Part shown: positions 25,733 to 32,635 of the stretch, piece after piece
How positions within the stretch are numbered: the first letter of the stretch is position 1
Layout of the letters: the number at the start of each line of letters is the position of its first letter
DNA from: Halieaceae bacterium
Lineage (GTDB): Bacteria > Pseudomonadota > Gammaproteobacteria > Pseudomonadales > Halieaceae
Reading direction: 5' to 3'
NCBI GenBank assembly: GCA_008081075.1
Contig: VMDB01000044.1
Location: 1-35,598, forward strand
DNA: 35,598 nucleotides
The notes under the pieces: generated by a model
Databases searched by the model: none
What the model was told of the DNA's origin: nothing
The model's input: the letters and a program-made list of their open reading frames with translations, nothing else
Translations under genes and position numbers: made by a program

Positions 25733-25738
25733 TACACT

Positions 25739-25768
25739 AACGCCTCCGCTGTCACCAGAGGAGGCGTT
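25739..25768 (+). promoter_or_regulatory. Hairpin that buries the ribosome binding site of the rhodanese gene
   Basis: AACGCCTCC (25739-25747) pairs perfectly with GGAGGCGTT (25760-25768) across a 12-nt loop. The right arm contains five of the six bases of the Shine-Dalgarno AGGAGG (25759-25764) that serves GTG 25772. No T-tract follows. It lies 6 bp after the SulP stop, so it may link the two genes by translational control or stabilise the SulP mRNA 3' end. Confidence 0.6.
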
Positions 25769-25771
25769 CAC

Positions 25772-26155
25772 GTGTCCAAAGTCTTATTGGCCATTTGTGC
25801 TGTCGCAGCGCTCTTTGCCTGCTCAGCCGATACAAGCCGCGCCTTCAACCGGGATATTCCACCCAATGCAGTCATTGTTGATGTGCGCACAGCGGAAGAA
25901 TTCGCCTCGGGGCACTTTCCGGGCGCCATTAATATCCCTCACGACCGTATTGTGGAGGGATTAACGGCCAGCTCCGTCTCCCCCAGCACCCCGCTGGTGC
26001 TTTACTGCAGAAGCGGTAACCGGTCTGGGACAGCCGAGGCTACGCTCAGGTCAGCCGGCTTCTCACAACTACAAAACGGCGGCGACCTGCACACGCTGCT
26101 CGCGGTGCACCGGCAAACTATGGTGACTCCCGGGACCGCGGCACCTCAGTCTTAG
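25772..26155 (+). CDS. Rhodanese-domain lipoprotein
   Basis: 127 aa from GTG 25772. A lipoprotein signal is visible: hydrophobic VLLAICAVAALFAC with lipobox LFAC, lipidated cysteine C17. A single rhodanese domain (about 29-110) follows: AVIVDVRTAEEFASGHFPGAINIPHD and the active loop CRSGNRSG with catalytic C79. Single-domain rhodaneses transfer sulfane sulfur or carry redox-active thiols; a periplasmic lipid-anchored form resembles PspE-type proteins. The residue after the lipidated cysteine is Ser, which predicts outer-membrane sorting by the usual rule. The link with the carbonic anhydrase and SulP genes is positional only. Confidence 0.88.
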   Translation: MSKVLLAICAVAALFACSADTSRAFNRDIPPNAVIVDVRTAEEFASGHFPGAINIPHDRIVEGLTASSVSPSTPLVLYCRSGNRSGTAEATLRSAGFSQLQNGGDLHTLLAVHRQTMVTPGTAAPQS

Positions 26156-26215
26156 GCTACGCCCTCCCCCCGGCTGCACCCGCGAAGAGACGGGCAAGCG
26201 CTCGGCTAACGACGC

Positions 26216-26229
26216 TCATCAGCTGATGA
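26216..26229. repeat. 14-bp perfect palindrome between convergent genes
   Basis: TCATCAGCTGATGA lies between the rhodanese stop and the gamma-carbonic-anhydrase stop (26236). It has no loop and no T-tract, so a terminator role is doubtful. Confidence 0.35.
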
Positions 26230-26235
26230 AGCAGT

Positions 26236-26793
26236 TCAGCTGTCAGCCGACTTAGACAAACTAGCAAACTGCGCCAGCGCGTCTTCAGGAAGCAAATCAT
26301 TACCCTGCCGGTACTGCTCCGCGCAGGCGGTGTAGAACCGGGCATTGAGCAAGTTGGCATCCCCACAATCACGCGTCGCGACCAGTTTGCCAGGCACACC
26401 CGCGATGACTGAATTCGGCGGAAATTCTTTGTTCTCAGTGATAATGGTGTGCCCAGCAACGATCGAATTCTCGCCAATCTTTGCGCCGTCCATGATGGTG
26501 GCGTTAATGCCGATCAAGCAGCGGTCACCAATCTCACAACCGTGAAGGGTCGCGTGATGGGTGATGGAGCAGTCCTCGCCGATAACAGTAGGAGACGCGA
26601 TACCCACATGAATCATCACGAAATCCTGAATATTGGTGCGTGCGCCGATTCGGATCTCATAGGTTTCCGCGCGCGTGACCACGTTGGGCCAGATCGAGGC
26701 ACCGGGACCCACGTAGACTTTGCCGTAAAGCCATGCGCTTTCGTGAATAAAGGCTGGATTATCCAGGGTGACATGTTCGCCAATGTGTCCCAT
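26236..26793 (-). CDS. Gamma-carbonic-anhydrase-like hexapeptide-repeat protein
   Basis: 185 aa from ATG 26793. Left-handed beta-helix protein built from hexapeptide turns (for example VYVGPGASIWPNVV, IGEDCSITHHATLHGCEIGDRCLIG, IGENSIVAGHTII). The three zinc-ligand histidines of the gamma-carbonic anhydrase/YrdA group appear as H62 (IHVG), H79 and H84 (HHATLHG). FPPNSVIAGVPGKLV near the C-terminus is also typical. Carbonic anhydrase activity is proven for only part of this family, so acyltransferase-like or unknown roles remain possible. GGAAGTG precedes the ATG; a GTG five codons upstream (26808) is less likely. It converges with the rhodanese gene and diverges from the DMT transporter, close to a beta-carbonic anhydrase operon. 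Confidence 0.87.
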   Translation of the reverse strand: MGHIGEHVTLDNPAFIHESAWLYGKVYVGPGASIWPNVVTRAETYEIRIGARTNIQDFVMIHVGIASPTVIGEDCSITHHATLHGCEIGDRCLIGINATIMDGAKIGENSIVAGHTIITENKEFPPNSVIAGVPGKLVATRDCGDANLLNARFYTACAEQYRQGNDLLPEDALAQFASLSKSADS

Positions 26794-26887
26794 GCTGGTC
26801 ACTTCCACTTGTTTTTCAGAACGCGCATCTTGTCACGTTGCGGGATGAATGGTTAGGGGTTACGCCAACATTGACGGACTCAACGTT

Positions 26888-27769
26888 ATGACGGCAAACG
26901 AGCGTCGCGCCTTAGCACTGGGGCTGAGCGCAGTCATGTTGTGGAGTACCGTCGCCACCGCATTCAGCATCAGTTTGAGATACCTGACGCCGTTGCAACT
27001 GGTAACGCTGGCGAGCGCTGTCAGCTGGTGTTTTTTATCGCTCAGGCTTGTACAGCCGGGGCGAAGGCAGGCGCTGCGCGCCACCGATTCAAGAGATCGA
27101 CTGTTCGGGCTCGCCATGGGCTGGATCAACCCGGCGCTCTACTACCTCGTGCTATTCGCGGCCTATGACCGGCTACCCGCGCAAGAGGCGATGGCGATCA
27201 ACTACTCCTGGGGCATCACGCTGGCGCTTATCGCGGCGCCAATACTGGGACAGAAACTGAGTCTCTACGCGCTGCTCACCAGCGGCATCAGCTATTTCGG
27301 CATCCTGATTATCGCCACTCGTGGTGAGCTGGCCGCATTGAACTTTGCGCAACCCGAGGGCGTGGCGCTCGCACTGCTCAGCACAATCATCTGGAGCCTC
27401 TACTGGGTCATCAATGCACGAAAAACCATAGACCCCGAAGTACAGCTCTTCCTAAATTTCTCCGGCGCGCTTCCCCTGCTTTTCGTGATGGTGTGGTATC
27501 AGGGCGGCTCGATACCCGCGTCATGGCAAGGCTGGCTGGGCGGCCTCTACGTCGGTTTTTTTGAGATGGGGATTGCCTTTGTCCTCTGGATGGGCGCGAT
27601 GCAGGCAACGCAGTCTGCCATTCGAATTTCCAGCCTCATCTTTCTGTCACCGCCCGCGTCACTGCTGTTGATTTGGCTGATCGCAGGAGAACCCCTGAGA
27701 CCCTACACCTTAGTCGGCCTTGCGATGATTTTGCTGGGCTTGTGGCTGCAAAGGCGCGCTGACAGGTGA
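26888..27769 (+). CDS. DMT-superfamily EamA transporter
   Basis: 293 aa from ATG 26888, with ten hydrophobic helices in two EamA repeats. The first repeat starts ALALGLSAVMLWSTVATAFSI and the second EGVALALLSTIIWSLYWVINA. It ends with GLAMILLGLWLQRRADR. Members export amino acids or other small metabolites; the substrate is unknown. An upstream in-frame ATG at 26849 would add 13 residues; neither start has a strong ribosome binding site, and the shorter one matches the usual EamA N-terminus. The last 60 bp overlap the 3' end of modC on the other strand. It diverges from the gamma-carbonic-anhydrase-like gene. Confidence 0.87.
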   Translation: MTANERRALALGLSAVMLWSTVATAFSISLRYLTPLQLVTLASAVSWCFLSLRLVQPGRRQALRATDSRDRLFGLAMGWINPALYYLVLFAAYDRLPAQEAMAINYSWGITLALIAAPILGQKLSLYALLTSGISYFGILIIATRGELAALNFAQPEGVALALLSTIIWSLYWVINARKTIDPEVQLFLNFSGALPLLFVMVWYQGGSIPASWQGWLGGLYVGFFEMGIAFVLWMGAMQATQSAIRISSLIFLSPPASLLLIWLIAGEPLRPYTLVGLAMILLGLWLQRRADR

Positions 27770-28597
27770 ACCCTGCTCGGGTTGCTGACTCACATAAATG
27801 CGGTCCCCAACGGTCAACTCTGCGATTTCGGGGTCAAACCGATCCCACTGAAACGTCGCTCTTCCACTCAGCTGATCCACCTCTAGCACCGTGGCGCCGA
27901 AAGCCTTGTCATCAGCGTCGCGCCGCAACATATCGGCAGTTGCACCCTGCTGCACAATTCGTCCCGCTTGCATTTTTAACGTCGTGCGGGCCAGAAGATG
28001 TAGCTCTTGTGCTGAGTGGGATACGCAGATGAGGGGCAACGCCTCTTTATTGAGCCAATCCGATAGCGCTGTCGCCACCTGCCGACGGTGATCGCCATCA
28101 TTTGCAGAGAATGGTTCATCCAGCAGCAGCAACTGCGGCTGCGTCAGTAAAGCCTGCACCAGCGACACGCGCTGTCGTTCGCCTCCGGAAAGCGTGTCGA
28201 CTGATCGACCCATCAGGGTATCGACTGAAAAATCTCTCGCCAGACTCGCAAGCTGCTCCGCGCACGATGGTGCAGGGGATCGCGATGCTGCGAAGCGCAA
28301 ATTATCCAATACCGTTCTGCCCGGCAATAGGCGCGCATCCTGAAACACCACACCCAATTTCCGCAAGTGAGTCGGCACGCTAATACCCTTGGCACTGTCA
28401 TGCCATACCTGGGCCCCGAACTGCAGGTATCCGGTAAAACCCGGCTCCAACCCGGCAACGATGCGAAGCAGGGAGGTCTTACCCGCCCCCGTCGCACCTT
28501 GCAGGCCTACTGTGTGGTCGAGATCAATATCAAGCTGCGCCTCAAGCACAAAGCCGGGCCTGCTGAGGCAGCCGTCAACAATCAGGCGCCGACTCAT
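27710..28597 (-). CDS. modC: Molybdate ABC transporter ATP-binding protein, short form
   Basis: 295 aa. ABC ATPase with Walker A GATGAGKT (34-41), Q-loop Q86 in VVFQDARLLPG, signature LSGGERQR (136-143), Walker B LLLLDE (156-161) and switch H194 in CVSHS. The VFQDARLLP.RTVLDNL block is typical of ModC. The C-terminal Mop/TOBE part is reduced: E. coli ModC is about 352 aa, and here only one degenerate stretch near 240-275 (TVLEVDQLSG, TVGDRIYVS) remains. The start overlaps the modB stop by 4 bp (ATGA). It should energise uptake of molybdate, or tungstate, with ModA and ModB. The 3' end overlaps the EamA gene. Confidence 0.92.
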   Translation of the reverse strand: MSRRLIVDGCLSRPGFVLEAQLDIDLDHTVGLQGATGAGKTSLLRIVAGLEPGFTGYLQFGAQVWHDSAKGISVPTHLRKLGVVFQDARLLPGRTVLDNLRFAASRSPAPSCAEQLASLARDFSVDTLMGRSVDTLSGGERQRVSLVQALLTQPQLLLLDEPFSANDGDHRRQVATALSDWLNKEALPLICVSHSAQELHLLARTTLKMQAGRIVQQGATADMLRRDADDKAFGATVLEVDQLSGRATFQWDRFDPEIAELTVGDRIYVSQQPEQGSPVSAPLQPQAQQNHRKAD

Positions 28598-29271
28598 CCG
28601 CGAAGCACCTCAGCACTCCGCCCGGCCACGCGGTAAATCAGCCACAGGGAGAGGAAAGAAAACCCCATCAAACCCAATGCGAGGAAATGTGCAGCGTCAT
28701 AATTTAGCGTTTCGACGTGCTCGTAGATTGCAATCGAGAGAACCCGGGTTTCTCCCGGAATATTGCCGCCCATCATCAGCACCACGCCAAACTCGCCAAT
28801 CGTATGAGCGAAGGTCAGCACGATACCGGTCAAAAAACCCCCCCGGGCGAGTGGCACCACAACGTTGAAAAAAACGTCCCGCGGTGACGCACCCAGCACG
28901 GCGGCGGATTCCCTGACAGAGATCGGCACGGCACGAAAAGCCCCTTGCAGCGGTTGCACCATAAACGGCAACGAATAAATGACTGACGCGATCACCAACC
29001 CGCTAAAAGAAAATGTCAGCGACTGACCGGTGACGCGGACCCAGATGCCTCCCAGCACGCTTTCCGGATTGAGAAATACCAACAAGTAAAAACCAAGCAC
29101 GGTCGGCGGCAGAATAAGCGGCATGGCGACCAAGGATTCAACAATCGGGCGGTAACGGGACCGAGAGATTGCCAACCACCATGCCAGAGGTGTCGCCAAC
29201 AATACCAACACCAGTGTCGTGACACCGGCGAGCAACCCGGTCAAACCTATTGCCTGGAGATCGGCGTTCAC
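28594..29271 (-). CDS. modB: Molybdate ABC transporter permease
   Basis: 225-aa inner-membrane protein with five hydrophobic helices. The PMPLILPPTVLGFYLL-like segment (AMPLILPPTVLGFYLLVFL) is a ModB hallmark. The cytoplasmic EAA loop is ESAAVLGASPRDVFFNVVVPLA, and FAHTIGEFGVVLMMGGNIPG follows. The start is GTG at 29271, overlapping the modA stop as GTGA; the end overlaps modC as ATGA. The tight coupling supports equal production of the transporter parts. Confidence 0.95.
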   Translation of the reverse strand: MNADLQAIGLTGLLAGVTTLVLVLLATPLAWWLAISRSRYRPIVESLVAMPLILPPTVLGFYLLVFLNPESVLGGIWVRVTGQSLTFSFSGLVIASVIYSLPFMVQPLQGAFRAVPISVRESAAVLGASPRDVFFNVVVPLARGGFLTGIVLTFAHTIGEFGVVLMMGGNIPGETRVLSIAIYEHVETLNYDAAHFLALGLMGFSFLSLWLIYRVAGRSAEVLRG

Positions 29272-30092
29272 TGGAGCGAATCCTCCTTGGGTAATCGATA
29301 CCCGTGAGACACGAGCAGGCGCTGCACCGGCGCTTCAAAGAGCTGCGTGACCCACCATTGTGCCGCCGCATTTCCTTCGGCACGCTTCAACAGCACAAGA
29401 TCCTGTCTGATCGGCGTCTCAGGCACCAACCAAAGTATCGACTGCTCATTCAGGGTGATGTCACCCTTGCGCAGCATTGCGGCAATGGAAGCTCGTGCGA
29501 CGAAGCCCGCCCGCGCGTGGCGTTCAGCCACCATCGCCGCCACCATGTGCACATTGTCCACACGCGCCACTCCCGCGAGCCAATCCTCCGCCAGCCCCGA
29601 CTGCGCTAGAAGGGACCATGCCGCGGCACCGTATGGGGCCAATGCGGGGTTAGCAATACAAACAGACTGCGGGCTGAGCTCGCTCAATTCCGCAATACCA
29701 AAGGGGGTCACCTTATCAGGCCACCACAACCCCAATTCCCCTAACGCATAGGTGCGCTGCGCAGCCGGCTCGGCGAGCCCTTCGGTAATCAACCTGAGCG
29801 GTCTCGCTTGATCAGCCGCCATCAACACATCGAAAGGTGCGCCGTGTAGCGCCTGACTGACCAGCTTGCCGGTCGACCCTGAAATAATCGTAAACCGGTG
29901 GAGGGAGGTCGACTCAAGGCGTTCTGCGATCACCTGTGCGGTCTCACGAAAATTGGCTGCCACGGCAATCGTCGCCTCCGCCGATTGCACTTGATAACTG
30001 AGCATTAGAAGCCCCAGAAAAAATCCGTATTGACCCCAGCAACGATTGGAGCGTGATTCGCGCACAAGCAATGAACGTTGAGTCAGTCTCAC
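29268..30092 (-). CDS. modA: Molybdate-binding periplasmic protein
   Basis: About 274 aa if started at GTG 30092. Periplasmic solute-binding protein with ModA blocks: IAVAANFRETAQVIAERLE, ISGSTGKLVSQALHGAPFDVLMAAD (oxyanion-binding Ser/Thr region), NPALAPYG and GFVARAS. A hydrophobic signal segment GFFLGLLMLSYQVQSA precedes it. The start is uncertain: GTG 30092 lies 1 bp after the stop of the upstream oxygenase gene (TGAAGTG), and GTG 30065 is another choice that gives a shorter signal peptide. The longer frame to 30221 runs inside the oxygenase gene and is not credible. Ligand is predicted to be molybdate or tungstate from gene context and family. Confidence 0.9.
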   Translation of the reverse strand: MRLTQRSLLVRESRSNRCWGQYGFFLGLLMLSYQVQSAEATIAVAANFRETAQVIAERLESTSLHRFTIISGSTGKLVSQALHGAPFDVLMAADQARPLRLITEGLAEPAAQRTYALGELGLWWPDKVTPFGIAELSELSPQSVCIANPALAPYGAAAWSLLAQSGLAEDWLAGVARVDNVHMVAAMVAERHARAGFVARASIAAMLRKGDITLNEQSILWLVPETPIRQDLVLLKRAEGNAAAQWWVTQLFEAPVQRLLVSHGYRLPKEDSLQ

Positions 30093-30093
30093 T

Positions 30094-30939
30094 TCAGGCC
30101 ACGCCCAGCTCGAAGAGCCGCTGTGAAAGATAGGACTCTGCTGTATACCTCGCCGACAAGGCCACCTCGGCCCGGGGGTGAAGAAACAGTGGCAGCGACA
30201 TGCGGCTTTGTCTTCCCTCATGCGCAGTGGGCGTCACCACACGGTGAGTTGCCGAGGGAAGGTACCCTCCGGTTGCCTCTTGCAGCATGTCGCCCACGTT
30301 AACAATCAGCTGCTCGGGATGCTGAGGCACTTTTGCCCACTCACCCGTTTGCAACCTCAGCTCCAGACCGGGACCGTCCGAAGCGGGCAGTAAGGTCAGT
30401 AAGTTTATGTCCTCATGGGGTGCAGCTCGCATCATCCCGGTGTCAGCTTGCACGGGAGGATAATGGGTGACGCGCAGCATCGAGGTTTGGCTACCTTGAA
30501 CCATACCCGGCAAAGGCTCGGATAAGCTTGAGCTGATGTGGTCAGGTAAAAGCGTCGCGACATCATTCAATAATTGTGTGCCCAGTGTCACCGCTTCCTC
30601 GAAATAGGCGTGGAGATCGTCTCTAAGAGATTCGGGGCATCGACCCCAGGGATAATATTGAAAGTACTCCTTGTAATCACGTTGGGTATACCCTTTGGCA
30701 TGCTCAGCCTCACCCAAGGAGAAGTAACCGTCCTGCCCGCTCGCATCCATGGCGAAGGCCTCGGCTTCACCGCGGGCAAAAAACGCGTGCCATTCGCGAT
30801 AGATACGCGCTACGCGCGCCAATGATAGCGGGTGGTCAACCACCAACGCGAAGCCAGATTGGTGCAATGATGACACCAGCTGCTGCTGAAAAGCCGGATG
30901 CCGGTAAGAGAGCGGCGAGAGTTCGAAAGCGTCAGGCAT
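30094..30939 (-). CDS. 2-Oxoglutarate/Fe(II)-dependent oxygenase, isopenicillin N synthase-like
   Basis: 281 aa from ATG 30939. Double-stranded beta-helix oxygenase. The iron ligands are H175 and D177 (PHEDINLLTLL) and H232 (SATHRVV), and the 2-oxoglutarate-binding pair is R246/S248 in RMSLP. NVGDMLQEATGGYLPS precedes the distal histidine as usual in the IPNS-like group. The N-terminal half has the DIOX_N-like start (HQSGFALVVDHPLS). Substrate cannot be read from sequence. Members of this superfamily include thymine 7-hydroxylase and other nucleobase oxygenases, which is suggestive because the gene lies between a nucleoside transporter (10 bp upstream) and modA (1 bp downstream). The in-frame start at 30993 would overlap the transporter and is less likely. 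Confidence 0.88.
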   Translation of the reverse strand: MPDAFELSPLSYRHPAFQQQLVSSLHQSGFALVVDHPLSLARVARIYREWHAFFARGEAEAFAMDASGQDGYFSLGEAEHAKGYTQRDYKEYFQYYPWGRCPESLRDDLHAYFEEAVTLGTQLLNDVATLLPDHISSSLSEPLPGMVQGSQTSMLRVTHYPPVQADTGMMRAAPHEDINLLTLLPASDGPGLELRLQTGEWAKVPQHPEQLIVNVGDMLQEATGGYLPSATHRVVTPTAHEGRQSRMSLPLFLHPRAEVALSARYTAESYLSQRLFELGVA

Positions 30940-30949
30940 GACCGAGCGC

Positions 30950-32173
30950 CTAGGCACTGCCCAAGCTGAGAAAAAATCCAGCCAGGGCGGCACTCATCAA
31001 ATTTGCGAGGGTCGCTGCGAGCAATGCGCGGAAACCAAAACGCGAGATATCGTCGCGCCGATTAGGTGCGATGGCCCCAAGTCCACCCAGCAATATCGCG
31101 ATAGACGATAAATTGGCGAAGCCACACAGGGCAAAAATGACAATGGCCTGTGTTTTAGGCGCGACCTGAGTCATGACATCGCTCAACGCCACATAGGCGA
31201 CAAACTCATTGAGAATAAACTTTTGACCGATCAGGCTACCCGCTATTTGGGCCTCTTCCCACGGCACACCCAAGCACCAAGCCAGAGGTTGTAACAGATT
31301 CCCCAACAGAGACTCGAGGGTGAGATGCTCAAGCCCAAATCCATTCCCCACCGCGCCCAACATGCCGTTGATCAGCGCAATCAGCCCGATAAACGCGAGG
31401 AGCATCGCCCCAATGGCCCCTGCCATGTGCAAGCCATTCATCGCACCTTTGGCCGCCGCGTCGATCACATTCACATACTGCTCAGCCGCCACATCCGCGT
31501 CGGGACCCGGCGCAAGCGGTTCCTCCGTCTCGGGTTCCAGCAGCTTGGCCATCAACAGCCCACCCGGCGCCGCCATAAAGCTAGCCGCCAGCAGATATTC
31601 CAGTGGGATGCCAAGAGCAACGTAGCCCGCCATCACCGATCCGGCGATCGAGGCCATGCCACCCACCATCACGGCAAACAGCTCGGAACGGGTCATGCCG
31701 GCGATATACGGGCGAACCACCAGCGGCGCCTCGGCCTGCCCCACGAAGATATTCGCCGCTGCGGACAGCGACTCTGTATGACTCGTCCCCAAGAGCGCTT
31801 TGAGTCCACCGCCCAAAAACTGGATCAACCACTGCATCACGCGGAGGTGATACAACACCGCTATCAACGCACTGAAAAAAATCACCACGGGTAGTACGTT
31901 AAAGGCAAAGACAAAGCCCAATGAAGAGGACGGGTCTACGAGGCCGCCAAATACAAAAGTGATGCCAGATCTGCTGTATCCCAGCAGCGCCGCGACGTAT
32001 TCCGACGCGACCGACAATGCGGTAATTCCCCAGTCAGTGAACAGCGCAAAGAAACCCATCCCTGCCTGAAGTGCGAATGCGAAAAGCGCCGTCCTGCCGC
32101 GGATCGCGCGACGGTTGGAGGACAGACCCACCGCAACCGCCAATAACATCAGTATGCCGAATAGGCTGACCAT
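30950..32173 (-). CDS. Concentrative nucleoside transporter (CNT/NupC family)
   Basis: 407-aa inner-membrane protein. CNT family features: N-terminal FGILMLLAVAVGLSSNRRAI, the gate region FFSALIAVLYHLRVMQWLI, the substrate-binding motif GQAEAPLVVRPY (145-156), and the second conserved motif NEFVAY near 335 followed by CGFANLSSIAILLGG. CNTs import nucleosides with protons or sodium. GAGG lies 8 bp before ATG 32173. It is the first large gene of a tight minus-strand series with the oxygenase and modABC. Confidence 0.93.
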   Translation of the reverse strand: MVSLFGILMLLAVAVGLSSNRRAIRGRTALFAFALQAGMGFFALFTDWGITALSVASEYVAALLGYSRSGITFVFGGLVDPSSSLGFVFAFNVLPVVIFFSALIAVLYHLRVMQWLIQFLGGGLKALLGTSHTESLSAAANIFVGQAEAPLVVRPYIAGMTRSELFAVMVGGMASIAGSVMAGYVALGIPLEYLLAASFMAAPGGLLMAKLLEPETEEPLAPGPDADVAAEQYVNVIDAAAKGAMNGLHMAGAIGAMLLAFIGLIALINGMLGAVGNGFGLEHLTLESLLGNLLQPLAWCLGVPWEEAQIAGSLIGQKFILNEFVAYVALSDVMTQVAPKTQAIVIFALCGFANLSSIAILLGGLGAIAPNRRDDISRFGFRALLAATLANLMSAALAGFFLSLGSA

Positions 32174-32635
32174 GAGGGTGGCCTCGATTGAAAGCGCTAC
32201 TGTACCCTGAGGCCCTCCCTGTGGACACCGGCCACGTCAGCCTTCAAGTGGCCGCCGGTTATTGACAGTCCCGCCACCCGAGAAATAACGCCATCTGTGC
32301 AGTCTCACCCAGCATCACCGAACTGGGACTCGCTGGTCAAACGAGCCGCTCAACAGAATAAAATATGACTGAAACGCCTGCATAGTAGGTGATTAATAAT
32401 CCTAAACTATTTATCCAGTGGTTAAATCGCTTTTTCATTCCAATATCCTCAGCTATGGGCCCGTGAGGCCCTGAAAACGCCGCGAATAATAGAAGAAATA
32501 AGGGCAAGCTGCGCAGTTGAGCATGCCTTTAGCGGGATAAAAATACCTATTGTTAACTATTTTTAATGTTTAATAACTTATATTTATATTTATAGTTCCA
32601 GCGGGTTGTAGGGAGATCCAGCTCTCACCAGAGAT
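32174..32635. other. AT-rich region upstream of the nucleoside transporter
   Basis: About 460 bp between two minus-strand genes, holding only the small ORF at 32337-32438. The part from about 32520 to 32600 is strikingly AT-rich (TTAATGTTTAATAACTTATA and similar), the lowest GC in the window. It probably contains promoter or upstream elements for the small ORF and the transporter. A GGGCC/GGCCC mini-hairpin lies at about 32457-32471. No clear -35/-10 pair was assigned. Confidence 0.5.
32337..32438 (-). CDS. Small membrane peptide, 33 aa
   Basis: A frame from ATG 32438 to TGA 32337 encodes 33 residues. The N-terminus is basic (MKKRFNHW), a hydrophobic helix follows (SLGLLITYYAGVSVIFYSV), and the tail is ERLV. 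Eight bp before the ATG is GAGG, with GGA adjacent. The basic-in, hydrophobic helix layout fits a single-pass inner-membrane small protein. Its base composition is more AT-rich than its neighbours. The nucleoside transporter starts 163 bp downstream on the same strand, so it could be a leader or regulator peptide of that operon. No family is recognised. Confidence 0.5.
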   Translation of the reverse strand: MKKRFNHWINSLGLLITYYAGVSVIFYSVERLV

